Shown here piece by piece: positions 35,118 through 44,062 of a stretch of DNA of 64,000 bases. Within the stretch, counting starts at the first letter, position 1. Each line of letters opens with the position of its first letter. A model generated the notes under the pieces. It saw only the letters and a list, made by a program, of their open reading frames with translations. It did no database searches and was not told the origin of the DNA. Where the stretch lies: positions 1,376,057 through 1,440,056 of the forward strand of contig NFUW01000001.1 in the NCBI GenBank assembly GCA_002127285.1, in the 5' to 3' direction. Position numbers and translations under genes: made by a program. Source of the DNA: Chitinophagaceae bacterium IBVUCB1. Lineage in GTDB: Bacteria > Bacteroidota > Bacteroidia > Chitinophagales > Chitinophagaceae.

Positions 35118-36608
35118 TTATAATTCTTTTCGCAATCGGGCTACGGGTATGTTCAGCTGCTCACGATACTTGGCTACAGTACGCCTTGCGATGTTGTAGC
35201 CCTTTTCTTGCAGCATTTCAGTCAGTTTCTCGTCAGAGTGTGGCTTGCGTTTATTCTCGCTGCTTATGATGCCATTCAATATATTTTTCACCTCTCTGGT
35301 AGATACTTCTTCGCCGCTTTCCGTTTGCAATGCTTCTGAGAAGAAATATTTCAGCTTGTAAGTGCCGAATTCAGTTTGCACAAATTTGCTGTTTGCCACA
35401 CGCGATACAGTAGAAACATCCAGACCCGTTATCTGGGCTATGTCTTTCAGTATCATGGGTTTTAGTGATGTTTCATCACCAGTAAGAAAAAACTCTGTTT
35501 GAAAATCTATGATTGCCTGCATGGTTTGCAGCAAAGTATGTTGCCTTTGCTTGATGGCATCTATAAACCATTTGGCAGAGTCCAGTTTTTGTTTGATGAA
35601 CTGTACAGCTTCTTTCTGTCGTTTATCTTTTTTATCACCCCTGTCATACGCGCGCATCATTTCCCTGTATCCTTCAGATACTTTCAGTTCTGGTGCGTTT
35701 TTTGAATTGAGGGATAGTTCCAACTTACCATTATTATTGAACACGAAAAAGTCGGGGATGATATAACTCTCCGCTTTGTTTACTATAGCAAAAGCAGCGC
35801 CCGGCTTGGGGTTCAGTTTGATGATGATATTAATAACTTCTTTGAAGTCATCGTTATTGGCACCAAGATGTCTTTGTATTTTATCGTAGTGCTTTTTGAT
35901 AAACTCATTAAAGTATTTATCAATTACTTCGATGGCATGTTTTACTGCTTTTGTTTGCGGCTCAATACGCTTCAGTTGCAGTAGCAGACATTCTTGTAAT
36001 GTCCATGCACAAACGCCCGGCGGATCGAATTGTTGTATCTTTTGTATCAGTTCGTTCACCTCTTCTTCATTGGTATATATATTCTGCCCAAAGGCCAGGT
36101 CATCTACCAATGCGGTTATTTCTCTGCGCAGGTAGCCGTCTTCATCCATACTGCCTATTATCTGCTCGGCTATTATATGTGTGCGCTCGTCCAGTTCCAG
36201 CATACCAAGCTGATCCAGCACATAGTCGTGAAAACTGGTTTCAACCCTTACAGGTACGGTACCACGCTCTGTATCGCTATTGCCATAATAATCATCACCA
36301 TAGTCCCTGCCACCATCATCGTCTTCATGACGCAAAAAATCGTCAATATCTACTTTCTCTGCCGTATCGTTGCTTAGTTCTACATCTTCCGTATCATCGT
36401 CAAACTCTTGCGTTTCGTCGTTGTCTTGCAGGTCGTACTCATCAGTGGTGTTATCCTCGCCGCCTACTTCCAATGCAGGGTTTTCTTCCAGTTCTTCTTT
36501 TATCCGTTCTTCCAGATTGGCAGTAGGTATCTGCAACAGCTTCATGAGTTGAATCTGCTGGGGGGAAAGTTTTTGTAATAAACGCTGCTGTTGCGACTGT
36601 CTGAGCAT
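35118..36608 (-). CDS. rpoN: RNA polymerase sigma-54 factor
   Basis: Sigma-54 needs an AAA+ activator to open promoters. The start at 36608 gives region I as MLRQSQQQRLLQKLSPQQIQ, the activator-contact part; an upstream start adds seven residues. An acidic region II follows (about residues 50-115, with runs of D and E), then the core-binding domain (about 120-300) and the C-terminal domain with the RpoN box ARRTVAKYR near 480 and NIPVARLRKEL at the end. Length is 496 residues. No activator gene is in the window. The acidic linker is long, but its length varies widely between species. Confidence 0.97.
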   Translation of the reverse strand: MLRQSQQQRLLQKLSPQQIQLMKLLQIPTANLEERIKEELEENPALEVGGEDNTTDEYDLQDNDETQEFDDDTEDVELSNDTAEKVDIDDFLRHEDDDGGRDYGDDYYGNSDTERGTVPVRVETSFHDYVLDQLGMLELDERTHIIAEQIIGSMDEDGYLRREITALVDDLAFGQNIYTNEEEVNELIQKIQQFDPPGVCAWTLQECLLLQLKRIEPQTKAVKHAIEVIDKYFNEFIKKHYDKIQRHLGANNDDFKEVINIIIKLNPKPGAAFAIVNKAESYIIPDFFVFNNNGKLELSLNSKNAPELKVSEGYREMMRAYDRGDKKDKRQKEAVQFIKQKLDSAKWFIDAIKQRQHTLLQTMQAIIDFQTEFFLTGDETSLKPMILKDIAQITGLDVSTVSRVANSKFVQTEFGTYKLKYFFSEALQTESGEEVSTREVKNILNGIISSENKRKPHSDEKLTEMLQEKGYNIARRTVAKYREQLNIPVARLRKEL

Positions 36609-36776
36609 TATGTCCTGTCTTGCATACAAAAATAGAACTTACACCGACAAAACAGTCAATACAATGTAGTATTTACCAGCCAAGTGCTTTATTCTTAACA
36701 ATCATTTGGGTGTTAACGGGCTTCTTTTATCAAAACTTGTTTTGTATTTTTCTGCCAAATGTATATCGGTTAGTGC

Positions 36777-37988
36777 ATGAGCAAGAAGCCTTACATATCG
36801 CCATCATTTTCTTACGTTCCGCTTGAAGAAACGCTGGAAATACTGCCTAAGAAGAAAGATTTATTTGTAGGCATCCCCAAAGAAAGTTCTTTTCAGGAAA
36901 ACCGTGTTGCGCTGACACCAGAAGCTGTTTCAGTTTTAGTTAATAACGGGCACGACGTAGTAGTAGAACATAATGCGGGCGAGGGCTCTTTTTATTTTGA
37001 TAGTGACTATAGTGAAGCAGGTGCGCGTATCGTTTACGAAAAATCGGAAGTATATAAGGCAAGCACTATCATCAAATCGGCACCAATATCAGAGGAAGAA
37101 GTAGCTTGGCTGCAACCCAATCAGGTAGTTATTTCGCCAATACATATGCCATTTCTGAAAAAGGAAATGATAGAGCAATTAGTGCAGAAAAAAATTATCG
37201 CTATCGCGTTCGATTCTATCAAAGATGATTCAGGCACTTATCCCATCGTACGCTCTATGAGCGAGATTGCGGGTAGCTCTGCCATCCTCACTGCCGCTAA
37301 ATACCTGAACAACGTACACAACGGCAAGGGCATATTGCTGGGTGGTATATCGGGTGTACCACCTGCCAAAGTATTGATTTTGGGTGCGGGTGTAGTAGGC
37401 GAGTTTGCTGCACGTACTGCTTTGGGGCTAGGTGCATCGGTTATGATATTCGACAACTCGATATACCGACTGATGCGTTTGCAGAATAACATCGGCAGGC
37501 GTTGTGCTACATCGGTAATAGAGCCAGTAACACTGGCAGAAGAGTTGGCAAACACAGATGTGGTAGTAGGTGCACTGAAACCCAAGAATGGCATTACACC
37601 CGTAGTAGTAACAGACGAGATGGTGAGCAATATGAAAGCAGGCTCGGTGATAATAGATGTAAGTATAGACCGTGGTGGTTGTTTTGAAACATCGAAAGCT
37701 ACTACCCACGAAAACCCGATATATAAGAAGTACGATGTGATACACTATTGCGTACCCAATATGGCATCGGCTGTATCGCGTACCGCATCGCGAGCCATCA
37801 GCAATGTATTGATGCCCATTATGCTGCAATGCGCTGATATGGGCGGCTTTGAAAGCCTGATACAGGCAAAGGGCGGCATACGCAACGGGGTGTATCTGTA
37901 CAAAGGCTGCGTTACCAACGCACCGATAGCAAAACGTTTTAATTTTAAATACACTGATTTGGACTTGCTGCTGGCAACCCAAAGCTGA
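36777..37988 (+). CDS. ald: Alanine dehydrogenase-family protein
   Basis: This NAD-dependent enzyme converts alanine and pyruvate. The 403-residue protein has the AlaDh/PNT N-terminal domain (KDLFVGIPKESSFQENRVAL), the dinucleotide fold with GAGVVGEFAARTALGLGASV (about residue 210), and the C-terminal block DVSIDRGGCFETSKATTHENP, all typical. There is an extra stretch of about 25 residues before the usual start. Transhydrogenase alpha shares this fold, but a PntB partner is absent and the block around residue 300 is of the dehydrogenase type. The TerB-like gene follows by 20 bases and may be co-transcribed. Confidence 0.9.
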   Translation: MSKKPYISPSFSYVPLEETLEILPKKKDLFVGIPKESSFQENRVALTPEAVSVLVNNGHDVVVEHNAGEGSFYFDSDYSEAGARIVYEKSEVYKASTIIKSAPISEEEVAWLQPNQVVISPIHMPFLKKEMIEQLVQKKIIAIAFDSIKDDSGTYPIVRSMSEIAGSSAILTAAKYLNNVHNGKGILLGGISGVPPAKVLILGAGVVGEFAARTALGLGASVMIFDNSIYRLMRLQNNIGRRCATSVIEPVTLAEELANTDVVVGALKPKNGITPVVVTDEMVSNMKAGSVIIDVSIDRGGCFETSKATTHENPIYKKYDVIHYCVPNMASAVSRTASRAISNVLMPIMLQCADMGGFESLIQAKGGIRNGVYLYKGCVTNAPIAKRFNFKYTDLDLLLATQS

Positions 37989-38008
37989 TATAAATACCGA
38001 AGAATTGT

Positions 38009-38365
38009 ATGCCCAACAACAGAACCAATAAAACCATTGCAGGCTACCACTTGCTGATGATTTTATCTGCCGTTGACTATCGCATTGGCGCGGAAGAAGA
38101 TGCCGTAATACGCGACTATATAGTAGAGGAATTTCCGTTCAGGGTGAACCTCGATAAGCAAATGGACATCATCAGCAACCTGCGGCACGATGAATGGGAA
38201 AACCATTTTCAGAAAATGATGGATGATTTTTATGATGATTCTACCGAAGCAGAGCGCGACAGCCTGCTGCGTTTCGCCATCAAACTATCTGCTGCCGATA
38301 ATGTAATAACCAAAGAAGAAAACTACTACCTGAACCTGCTCTTTAACGCTTGGAAGCCGGAATAA
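38009..38365 (+). CDS. TerB-like protein
   Basis: The 118-residue protein is all helical, with LLMILSAVDYRIGAEEDAVIRDYI and KLSAADNVITKEENYYLNLL, the paired acidic loops of the TerB/tellurite-resistance superfamily, which probably bind metal ions. TerB-like domains are widespread and only some relate to tellurite; no ter genes are close by. The gene follows alanine dehydrogenase by 20 bases and converges on uppP with a two-base gap. Confidence 0.7.
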   Translation: MPNNRTNKTIAGYHLLMILSAVDYRIGAEEDAVIRDYIVEEFPFRVNLDKQMDIISNLRHDEWENHFQKMMDDFYDDSTEAERDSLLRFAIKLSAADNVITKEENYYLNLLFNAWKPE

Positions 38366-38367
38366 GG

Positions 38368-39183
38368 TCAACCTTTCATTCCCAACACCAGCAACATAAT
38401 CACCCCTGCTATAATACGGTAGATGCCGAATAGCTTGAAGCCGTACTTCTGCAAAAAGCTGATGAATGATTTAATGGCTATCATCGCTACAATAAATGAT
38501 ACCAGCGAACCAACGCCGAATATCATCAGCTTATCGCTGCTTTGTGTCAGCAGTTCGTAGCCTTTCATTTCCAGACCATCAACTTTCCAGTCTTTAAGTA
38601 CTAATGAATACCCTGTTGCTGCTGCCATAGTAGGTACTGCCAAAAAAAATGAAAACTCTGCTGCAAGGCTGCGTGTCAGTTTTTGCTGCATACCGCCGAT
38701 AATAGTTGCTGCACTGCGGCTCACCCCTGGTATCATAGATATACATTGCCACAAGCCAATGATAAAACCGTTTTTGGGTTTGATGTTTTCTTCTGTTGTA
38801 ATAGTCGGGTTACTGAAAGCTTTGTCTATAAACAACAACACAATACCGCCCAGTATTAGCGATATGGAAACTACTAGCGGGCTTTCCAGCAATTCTTCAA
38901 TAGCATCATTAAAAAGAAAGCCCAATATCAATGCAGGGATAACGGCAACCACCAGCTTCAGGTAAAACTGCCATTTTTTAAAGTCGAAAAACTTTTTCCA
39001 GTACAGCACCACTACAGATAAGATAGCACCCAACTGTATGCATATCTCAAACAGCTTGGTAAAGCTATCGTCTTGTATGCCCATAAAATAGCTGGTTAGT
39101 ATCATATGCCCTGTTGACGATACGGGCAAAAATTCGGTAATGCCTTCTACTATCGCAATGATGATTGCCTGAAATAAAGTCAT
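38368..39183 (-). CDS. uppP: Undecaprenyl-diphosphatase
   Basis: UppP (BacA) recycles the lipid carrier for peptidoglycan and O-antigen synthesis by removing one phosphate. The 271-residue membrane protein has eight helices and both active-site motifs: [17 protein letters not shown] near the N-terminus and [13 protein letters not shown] near residue 150. It leads directly into queE (three-base gap) and folD, all on the minus strand, so the three are probably one transcript in the order folD, queE, uppP. Confidence 0.97.
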   Translation of the reverse strand: MTLFQAIIIAIVEGITEFLPVSSTGHMILTSYFMGIQDDSFTKLFEICIQLGAILSVVVLYWKKFFDFKKWQFYLKLVVAVIPALILGFLFNDAIEELLESPLVVSISLILGGIVLLFIDKAFSNPTITTEENIKPKNGFIIGLWQCISMIPGVSRSAATIIGGMQQKLTRSLAAEFSFFLAVPTMAAATGYSLVLKDWKVDGLEMKGYELLTQSSDKLMIFGVGSLVSFIVAMIAIKSFISFLQKYGFKLFGIYRIIAGVIMLLVLGMKG

Positions 39184-39186
39184 TCG

Positions 39187-39807
39187 TTATGGTATGTTGA
39201 TGTATTTATGTGTTTGCAAAGACAACTGCCATTGCGGGTGTAGTTTTATGTAGTCTATGATAAGCGGTGTCATACTGTCTATGCGGCTCCATTCGGGTTG
39301 CAGGTACAGCTTACAATGCTTGCTTACTTTAGCGGCATATTGTTCTGCCCATGCAAAGTCCGATTTGTTATACACCACTATCTTTAACTCGTGGGCAAGC
39401 TCCATGTTTTCTTCAAGCGGGGCTTTAAATTTCTTGGGCGATAGTGTTATCCAATCCAACTTGCCCGATAGCGGGTGTGCCCCCGATGTTTCAATATGTA
39501 CTTTAAAACCTGCACCATGCAGCGATTGGCAAAGTGCTGTTAGGTTGTGCATGGCAGGTTCGCCGCCTGTTATTACGGCTATGCGCCCCTTGTGCACCGA
39601 GGCAATGTTAGTTATCTCTTCCGTTGTCATTACAGGATGCTTTGCTGCATCCCAGCTATCTTTCACATCGCACCATACGCAGCCCACATCGCAGCCACCA
39701 AGGCGTATGAAGTAGGCTGCTTTACCACTATGCATACCCTCGCCCTGCAGTGTGTAGAAATGCTCCATCACGGGGTAAGATGCTGTATGTGTTGCTGTTG
39801 CCTGCAA
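39187..39807 (-). CDS. queE: 7-carboxy-7-deazaguanine synthase (radical SAM)
   Basis: QueE makes the 7-deazaguanine ring used in queuosine. The 206-residue protein is small for a radical SAM enzyme, which is normal for this family. C39, C43 and C46 form the CX3CX2C cluster motif (GGCDVGCVWCD), and the upstream FYTLQGEGMHSGKAAYFIRL and downstream ITGGEPAMH segments are characteristic. queC and queD are not in the window. It lies two bases from folD and three from uppP. Confidence 0.95.
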   Translation of the reverse strand: MQATATHTASYPVMEHFYTLQGEGMHSGKAAYFIRLGGCDVGCVWCDVKDSWDAAKHPVMTTEEITNIASVHKGRIAVITGGEPAMHNLTALCQSLHGAGFKVHIETSGAHPLSGKLDWITLSPKKFKAPLEENMELAHELKIVVYNKSDFAWAEQYAAKVSKHCKLYLQPEWSRIDSMTPLIIDYIKLHPQWQLSLQTHKYINIP

Positions 39808-39809
39808 TC

Positions 39810-40685
39810 TTATATGTGTTGTTTAGCTGCTTCTAATGTATTCTTCATCAGCCCGCAAATAGTCATTAACCCCACACCGCCGGGCACGGGTGTTATATAG
39901 CTGCATTTGGGGGCTACGTTATCAAAGTCCACGTCGCCTACCAATCTTGCACCGCTTTTCTTCGTTGCATCATCTATTCTGTTGATGCCTACATCCAGCA
40001 CTATGGCACCTTCTTTTACCATATCGGCGGTAATGTATTTTGGTCTGCCAATGGCAGCCACAATAATATCAGCCTGCAGGCAGATCTCTTTCAGGTTCTT
40101 GGTTTTGCTATGGCAGATGGTAACCGTTGCATTGCCGGGGTTGGCATTGCGGCTCATCAGTACACTCATGGGTGTGCCTACTATGTTGCTGCGCCCTACT
40201 ACTACACAGTGCATACCAGCGGTATTAATGCCGTAATGCTCCAGCATCAGCAGCATACCATAGGGTGTAGCAGGCAGATAGCTTGGTTGCCCCAATACCA
40301 TCTTGCCCTGCGATACAGGATGAAAACCATCTACATCTTTGCCCGCATCTATGGTATTGATAACCGCATCGTCGCTTATATGTTTGGGCAGTGGCAGTTG
40401 CACTAATATGCCATCTATGTGGTTATCTGCGTTTAGCTTTTTTATCTCTTGCAGTAGTGCCTGTTCAGTTATGCTTTCGTCGAAGCGCAGCAAGGTAGAG
40501 CCAAAGCCAAGTTCTTCGCAGGTACGCACTTTAGAACCTACATAAGCCTCGCTGGCGGGGTTGTTACCGACCAGTATGGCTGCCAGATGCGGCACTTTGC
40601 CCGTTTTGGCCTTCAGTTCTTCGGTTTCCTGTTTTATCTGCGCTTTGATGTGGGCAGATACTGCTTTGCCGTCGAGTAATTGCAT
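39810..40685 (-). CDS. folD: Methylenetetrahydrofolate dehydrogenase / cyclohydrolase
   Basis: FolD makes 10-formyl-tetrahydrofolate for purine and formyl-methionine synthesis. The 291-residue protein shows the catalytic lysine context in AYVGSKVRTCEELG (about residue 55), the NADP-binding VVVGRSNIVGTPM near 165 and the C-terminal YITPVPGGVGLMT. Its -7 box TATCTTTG ends only five bases before the ATG, so the message is probably leaderless or nearly so. It appears to be the first gene of a folD-queE-uppP transcript. Confidence 0.97.
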   Translation of the reverse strand: MQLLDGKAVSAHIKAQIKQETEELKAKTGKVPHLAAILVGNNPASEAYVGSKVRTCEELGFGSTLLRFDESITEQALLQEIKKLNADNHIDGILVQLPLPKHISDDAVINTIDAGKDVDGFHPVSQGKMVLGQPSYLPATPYGMLLMLEHYGINTAGMHCVVVGRSNIVGTPMSVLMSRNANPGNATVTICHSKTKNLKEICLQADIIVAAIGRPKYITADMVKEGAIVLDVGINRIDDATKKSGARLVGDVDFDNVAPKCSYITPVPGGVGLMTICGLMKNTLEAAKQHI

Positions 40686-40689
40686 GGCG

Positions 40690-40716
40690 CAAAGATAAGC
40701 CTTATGTGTAGTTTTG
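40690..40716. promoter_or_regulatory. Divergent -7 boxes of folD and the Nif3-like gene
   Basis: TATCTTTG on the minus strand (40690-40697) serves folD and TAGTTTTG on the plus strand (40709-40716) serves the Nif3-like gene. The two boxes are only 11 bases apart in a 55-base gap, so the promoters overlap and polymerases may exclude each other. Confidence 0.5.
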
Positions 40717-40740
40717 TGCTAAAGGCTATATTTACGGTAT

Positions 40741-41844
40741 ATGATTTTTGTAAAAGACATCATCGCGGCTATCGAGGCATTTGCACCTGTTCAGTATCAA
40801 GAAGGGTATGACAATAGCGGTTTGCAGGTAGGCGACACCCAAGCAGCCGTAACGGGTGTATTGCTGACGCTGGACGTAACGGATGCAGTGCTGGATGAGG
40901 CAATGCAATGCGGTGCGAATATGATAGTAGCTCATCACCCCCTCATATTTTCAGGCTTGAAGCGGCTTACAGGGCGCAATTATGTAGAGCGCATCGTACA
41001 GAAAGCTATCAAAAATGACATTCATATATATGCGGCGCATACCAATCTGGATAATGTGCGGGCAGGTGTCAATGCCAAAATAGCTGAAAAGCTTGGGCTC
41101 GTGAATACCGAGATACTATCTGTAATGGGCGGCACATTAAGAAAACTGCACACTTATGTACCGGTTGCCGCGCTTGACAAAGTGCGCGATGCATTGTTTG
41201 CTGCAGGTGCAGGGGAGATAGGTAAATACAGCGAATGTAGTTTTGGTACAGAGGGCAAAGGCACGTTTCGCGCGGCGGCTGATGCTAACCCAGCCATAGG
41301 GGTAGCAGGTGGCGCAAGAGAGCAGGCAGACGAAGTGAAACTGGAAGTGCTGATTGAAAAACACACCGAAAGCAGGGTGCTAAAAGCCCTGTTTGACAGC
41401 CACCCATACGAAGAAGTAGCCTACGAACTGGTAGCATTGGAGAATAAAAACCAGCAAATAGGTGCTGGTATGGTGGGTTATTTACCCAATCCGATGGATG
41501 AAATGGCATTTTTGGCTTATCTGAAAGAACGCATGGCAGTTTCTTGCATACGGTATACTGCTTTAAAAGGTTCTGATATAAGAAAAGCAGCAATATGTGG
41601 CGGTTCGGGTAGTTTTTTGCTGAAAGATGCCTTGGCTGCGGGGGCAGACGTGTTTATAACAGGCGACTTTAAATACCACCAGTTTTTTGATGCCGAAGGC
41701 AGGATATTGATAGCCGATATAGGGCATTATGAGAGCGAGCAGTACACCGTAGAAATATTTGAGGCCATACTTAATAAAAAATTTCCTAATTTTGCCGTCC
41801 TTGTATCAAAAACTAATACAAATCCCGTAAAATATTATTGCTGA
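40741..41844 (+). CDS. Nif3-like dinuclear metal-centre protein
   Basis: The 367-residue protein belongs to the Nif3/YbgI family, often labelled GTP cyclohydrolase 1 type 2. The metal-binding parts are MIVAHHPLIFSG (two histidines, about residue 62), HTNLDNVRAGVN (about 100) and ADIGHYESEQYTVE near 335. A PII-like inserted domain (about 130-240) makes the long form seen in many bacteria. It probably forms a hexameric toroid; the physiological role remains unsettled. It overlaps the downstream zinc-ribbon gene by one base (TGATG), which implies tight co-translation. Confidence 0.93.
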   Translation: MIFVKDIIAAIEAFAPVQYQEGYDNSGLQVGDTQAAVTGVLLTLDVTDAVLDEAMQCGANMIVAHHPLIFSGLKRLTGRNYVERIVQKAIKNDIHIYAAHTNLDNVRAGVNAKIAEKLGLVNTEILSVMGGTLRKLHTYVPVAALDKVRDALFAAGAGEIGKYSECSFGTEGKGTFRAAADANPAIGVAGGAREQADEVKLEVLIEKHTESRVLKALFDSHPYEEVAYELVALENKNQQIGAGMVGYLPNPMDEMAFLAYLKERMAVSCIRYTALKGSDIRKAAICGGSGSFLLKDALAAGADVFITGDFKYHQFFDAEGRILIADIGHYESEQYTVEIFEAILNKKFPNFAVLVSKTNTNPVKYYC

Positions 41845-42599
41845 TGGCTACAGTTAAAGACTTTTCGGTTGAAGAAAAACTGGTTGCGGTTCTTACTCTG
41901 CAAAAGATTGATTCTAAAATAGATGAAATCAAAACGCTGAAAGGTGAACTGCCTATGGAAGTGAAAGACCTTGAGGACGAAATCGAAGGCTTGCAAACAC
42001 GTATTCATAACATTGACGCTGAAATCGGCAGCATCAACAGCTTCATCGAGCAAAAGACAGAAGCGAAGAAAGAAGCTACAGCGCTGATTAAAAAATACGA
42101 AAAGCAGCAGGACAATGTGAAGAACAACCGTGAGTTTGAAGCTATCAATAAAGAAATGGAGCTGCAAGAACTTGAGGTGAAGCTGAACGATAAGCACATT
42201 AAAGATGCCAACTTCGAGTTGAAAGAGCGTGGTGTACAACGCCAACGTACCGAAGACAAGATAAAGGACGTAGAAGAAGTATTGAAAGGCAAGAAGAAAG
42301 AACTGGAAAAAATCATAGCTGAAACGGAGAAAGAAGAAGCGGTACTGGCAGAAAAATCTGCTGCTGCTAAAGAAAAAGTAGATAGCCGCCTGCTGGCAGC
42401 CTACGAGCGCATACGTGGCAGCTACAGTAATGGCTTGGCGGTAGTACCTATCCATCGCGACTCTTGTGGCGGTTGCTTTAACGTAATACCACCACAACGC
42501 CAGAGCGAAATACGCCAGCACAAGAAAATCATCGTGTGCGAGCATTGCGGACGTGTATTGGTAGATACCGACCTGAACGACAAAGTAGCAATAAAGTAA
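41844..42599 (+). CDS. C4-type zinc-ribbon coiled-coil protein
   Basis: The start is taken at the ATG overlapping the previous stop (41844), giving 251 residues. Residues 10-190 form a long charged coiled-coil hairpin, and the C-terminus has four zinc-ligand cysteines as CGGCFNVIP and VCEHCGRVLV. This is the CT398/HP0958-like family found next to Nif3 genes in many phyla. Its role is uncertain; some members have been tied to RNA polymerase or flagellar regulation, which does not transfer automatically. A strong terminator follows. Confidence 0.87.
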   Translation: MATVKDFSVEEKLVAVLTLQKIDSKIDEIKTLKGELPMEVKDLEDEIEGLQTRIHNIDAEIGSINSFIEQKTEAKKEATALIKKYEKQQDNVKNNREFEAINKEMELQELEVKLNDKHIKDANFELKERGVQRQRTEDKIKDVEEVLKGKKKELEKIIAETEKEEAVLAEKSAAAKEKVDSRLLAAYERIRGSYSNGLAVVPIHRDSCGGCFNVIPPQRQSEIRQHKKIIVCEHCGRVLVDTDLNDKVAIK

Positions 42600-42617
42600 T
42601 CCGACATATTTGGTACG

Positions 42618-42650
42618 AAGCCCCATGAGTTTATCATGGGGCTTTTTTAT
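42618..42650 (+). terminator. Terminator after zinc-ribbon gene
   Basis: AAGCCCCATGA (42618-42628) pairs perfectly with TCATGGGGCTT (42634-42644) around GTTTA and runs into six T residues. It ends the Nif3 operon ahead of the toxin-antitoxin pair. Confidence 0.92.
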
Positions 42651-42670
42651 TTACATTTGTATAAACAGGA

Positions 42671-42871
42671 ATGTCTATGAAAGGAGTTAGTTATTTAACA
42701 GATGAAAAGAACCGTAAGAAAGCGGTAGTGATAGAATTGAAAGCTATAGAGCAACACCCTGAAGAGATAGAAGATCTACTGGATACCATAGTTGCAGAAG
42801 CGCGAAAAGATGAATCTAAGCGTAGCTGGGATGATGTAAAGAAAGGCTTGAAAAAGAAAGGTAAGTTATAA
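42671..42871 (+). CDS. Antitoxin of second RelE-type module
   Basis: The 66-residue protein resembles the short Bacteroidota antitoxins that begin with a predicted swapped-hairpin DNA-binding part (GVSYLTDEKNRKKAVVIEL) and end in a basic helix (SWDDVKKGLKKKGKL) for toxin binding. The stop overlaps the toxin start by one base (TAATG), so the two proteins are translated together. M1 at 42671 or M3 at 42677 could be the start. Role is inferred from position and form. Confidence 0.75.
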   Translation: MSMKGVSYLTDEKNRKKAVVIELKAIEQHPEEIEDLLDTIVAEARKDESKRSWDDVKKGLKKKGKL

Positions 42872-43128
42872 TGTATACCATTGTAGTAAGCCATAGTGCA
42901 GAGAAAGATTTAGAACGACTACCAAATGCAATCTTAAAAAGAGTGGTTATAGCTATTGACGGTTTGGCATCTGAGCCACGTCCGTCGGGTTGTAAAAAAC
43001 TTAAAGGCGAAAAGGAACAATTATATCGAGTGCGTATTGGCGATTATCGTATTATATATATGATAGCAGATAAAATACAAGTAGTTGACATACGTCGTAT
43101 CAGGCACCGTAAGGAAGTTTATGAGTAG
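42871..43128 (+). CDS. RelE/ParE-family toxin, second module
   Basis: The 85-residue protein has a typical RelE fold: SHSAEKDLERLPNAILKRVV, GCKKLKGEKEQLYRVRIGDYRIIY and a terminal IRRIRHRKEVYE with the basic residues that RelE-type toxins use to cut mRNA in the ribosome. The strand LYRVRIGDYRIIYMI is nearly diagnostic. It follows its antitoxin with a one-base overlap. The pair lies between the Nif3 operon and etfBA and has no relation in sequence to the pair after atpA that I can see. Confidence 0.9.
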   Translation: MYTIVVSHSAEKDLERLPNAILKRVVIAIDGLASEPRPSGCKKLKGEKEQLYRVRIGDYRIIYMIADKIQVVDIRRIRHRKEVYE

Positions 43129-43170
43129 TTTATTTCTTTCATTATCTTTTACCAAATCTGTAAGTATTCA

Positions 43171-43202
43171 TTCGTTCAGCTACAAATTTTGCCGTACTTT
43201 TG
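43171..43202 (+). promoter_or_regulatory. Promoter of etfBA
   Basis: TACTTTTG (43195-43202) fits the TAnnTTTG -7 box, and TTCG (43171-43174) lies 20 bases upstream as a one-mismatch -33 element. The etfB start is 56 bases downstream. The rest of the 130-base gap contains nothing else I can name. Confidence 0.4.
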
Positions 43203-43258
43203 CCAACCATTTCGGCTACATAATTGTAGTTTATTAGTATATCAAATCTCGAAATCTG

Positions 43259-44002
43259 ATGAAGATATTAGTTTGTATCAGCCAAGTGCCTGACACTACT
43301 ACCAAAATCGCTTTCAGCGACAACAATACACAATTCAACACGGCAGGTGTAACGCTTATCATCAATCCGTACGATGAGTGGTACGCATTAGTACGCGCGT
43401 TGGAACTGAAAGAAGCAGGACTGGCTACGGCAGTTAATTTAGTAACGGTAGGCAAGACGGATGCTGAGCCTGTTATCCGCAAGGCATTGGCACTGGGTGG
43501 AGACGAGGCTATACGTATAGATACCGATAGCAACGACCCCTATGTAGTGGCAGCACAGATAGCAGAATATGCCAAAGCAGAGGGGTACGACTTAGTGCTT
43601 TGCGGCAAAGAGTCAATTGACTACAACAACGGTGTGATGGGTGCTATGCTGGCAGAACTGCTGGACATGAACTACATCGGCTTCGCGTCTGCATTAGATA
43701 TGGCAGGCGGTATTGCTACCGTTAAGCGCGAAATAGAAGGCGGTGAAGAAACAGATACTTGCGCATTGCCTTTAGTGGTTTCCTGCCAGAAAGGTATGTC
43801 TGAAGCACGCATACCCAATATGCGCGGCATCATGGCAGCACGTACCAAGCCACTGAAAGTGGTAGCACCTGCGGCCATCAGCCCGCTGACTACCATCGCG
43901 TCTTACGATATGCCACCTGCAAAAACAGGTGTGAAGATGATAGATGAAAATAACATGGACGAACTGGTAGCACTGTTGCACAACGAAGCAAAAGTGATTT
44001 GA
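43259..44002 (+). CDS. etfB: Electron transfer flavoprotein, beta subunit
   Basis: EtfB binds AMP and pairs with EtfA to carry electrons from acyl-CoA and other dehydrogenases to the quinone pool. The 247-residue protein begins MKILVCISQVPDTTTKI, has the adenine nucleotide-binding block YDLVLCGKESIDYNNGVMG (about 120) and the recognition-loop region ARTKPLKVV near 200. etfA follows by 60 bases, the normal order. Length and motifs are standard. Confidence 0.97.
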   Translation: MKILVCISQVPDTTTKIAFSDNNTQFNTAGVTLIINPYDEWYALVRALELKEAGLATAVNLVTVGKTDAEPVIRKALALGGDEAIRIDTDSNDPYVVAAQIAEYAKAEGYDLVLCGKESIDYNNGVMGAMLAELLDMNYIGFASALDMAGGIATVKREIEGGEETDTCALPLVVSCQKGMSEARIPNMRGIMAARTKPLKVVAPAAISPLTTIASYDMPPAKTGVKMIDENNMDELVALLHNEAKVI

Positions 44003-44062
44003 TATTTGTGATTGAATTGTTTAGTATTTAGAAATTAGATTTTAGGATTTCAAAAGAAATTT

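Noticed and set aside
38009-38365. Tellurite resistance function for the TerB-like gene
   Set aside because: No other ter genes are present; TerB-like folds are widespread without that role.
41835-42626. Open frame of 263 codons antisense to the zinc-ribbon gene
   Set aside because: It is a mirror of a lysine/glutamate-rich coiled coil, giving a phenylalanine-rich artefact.
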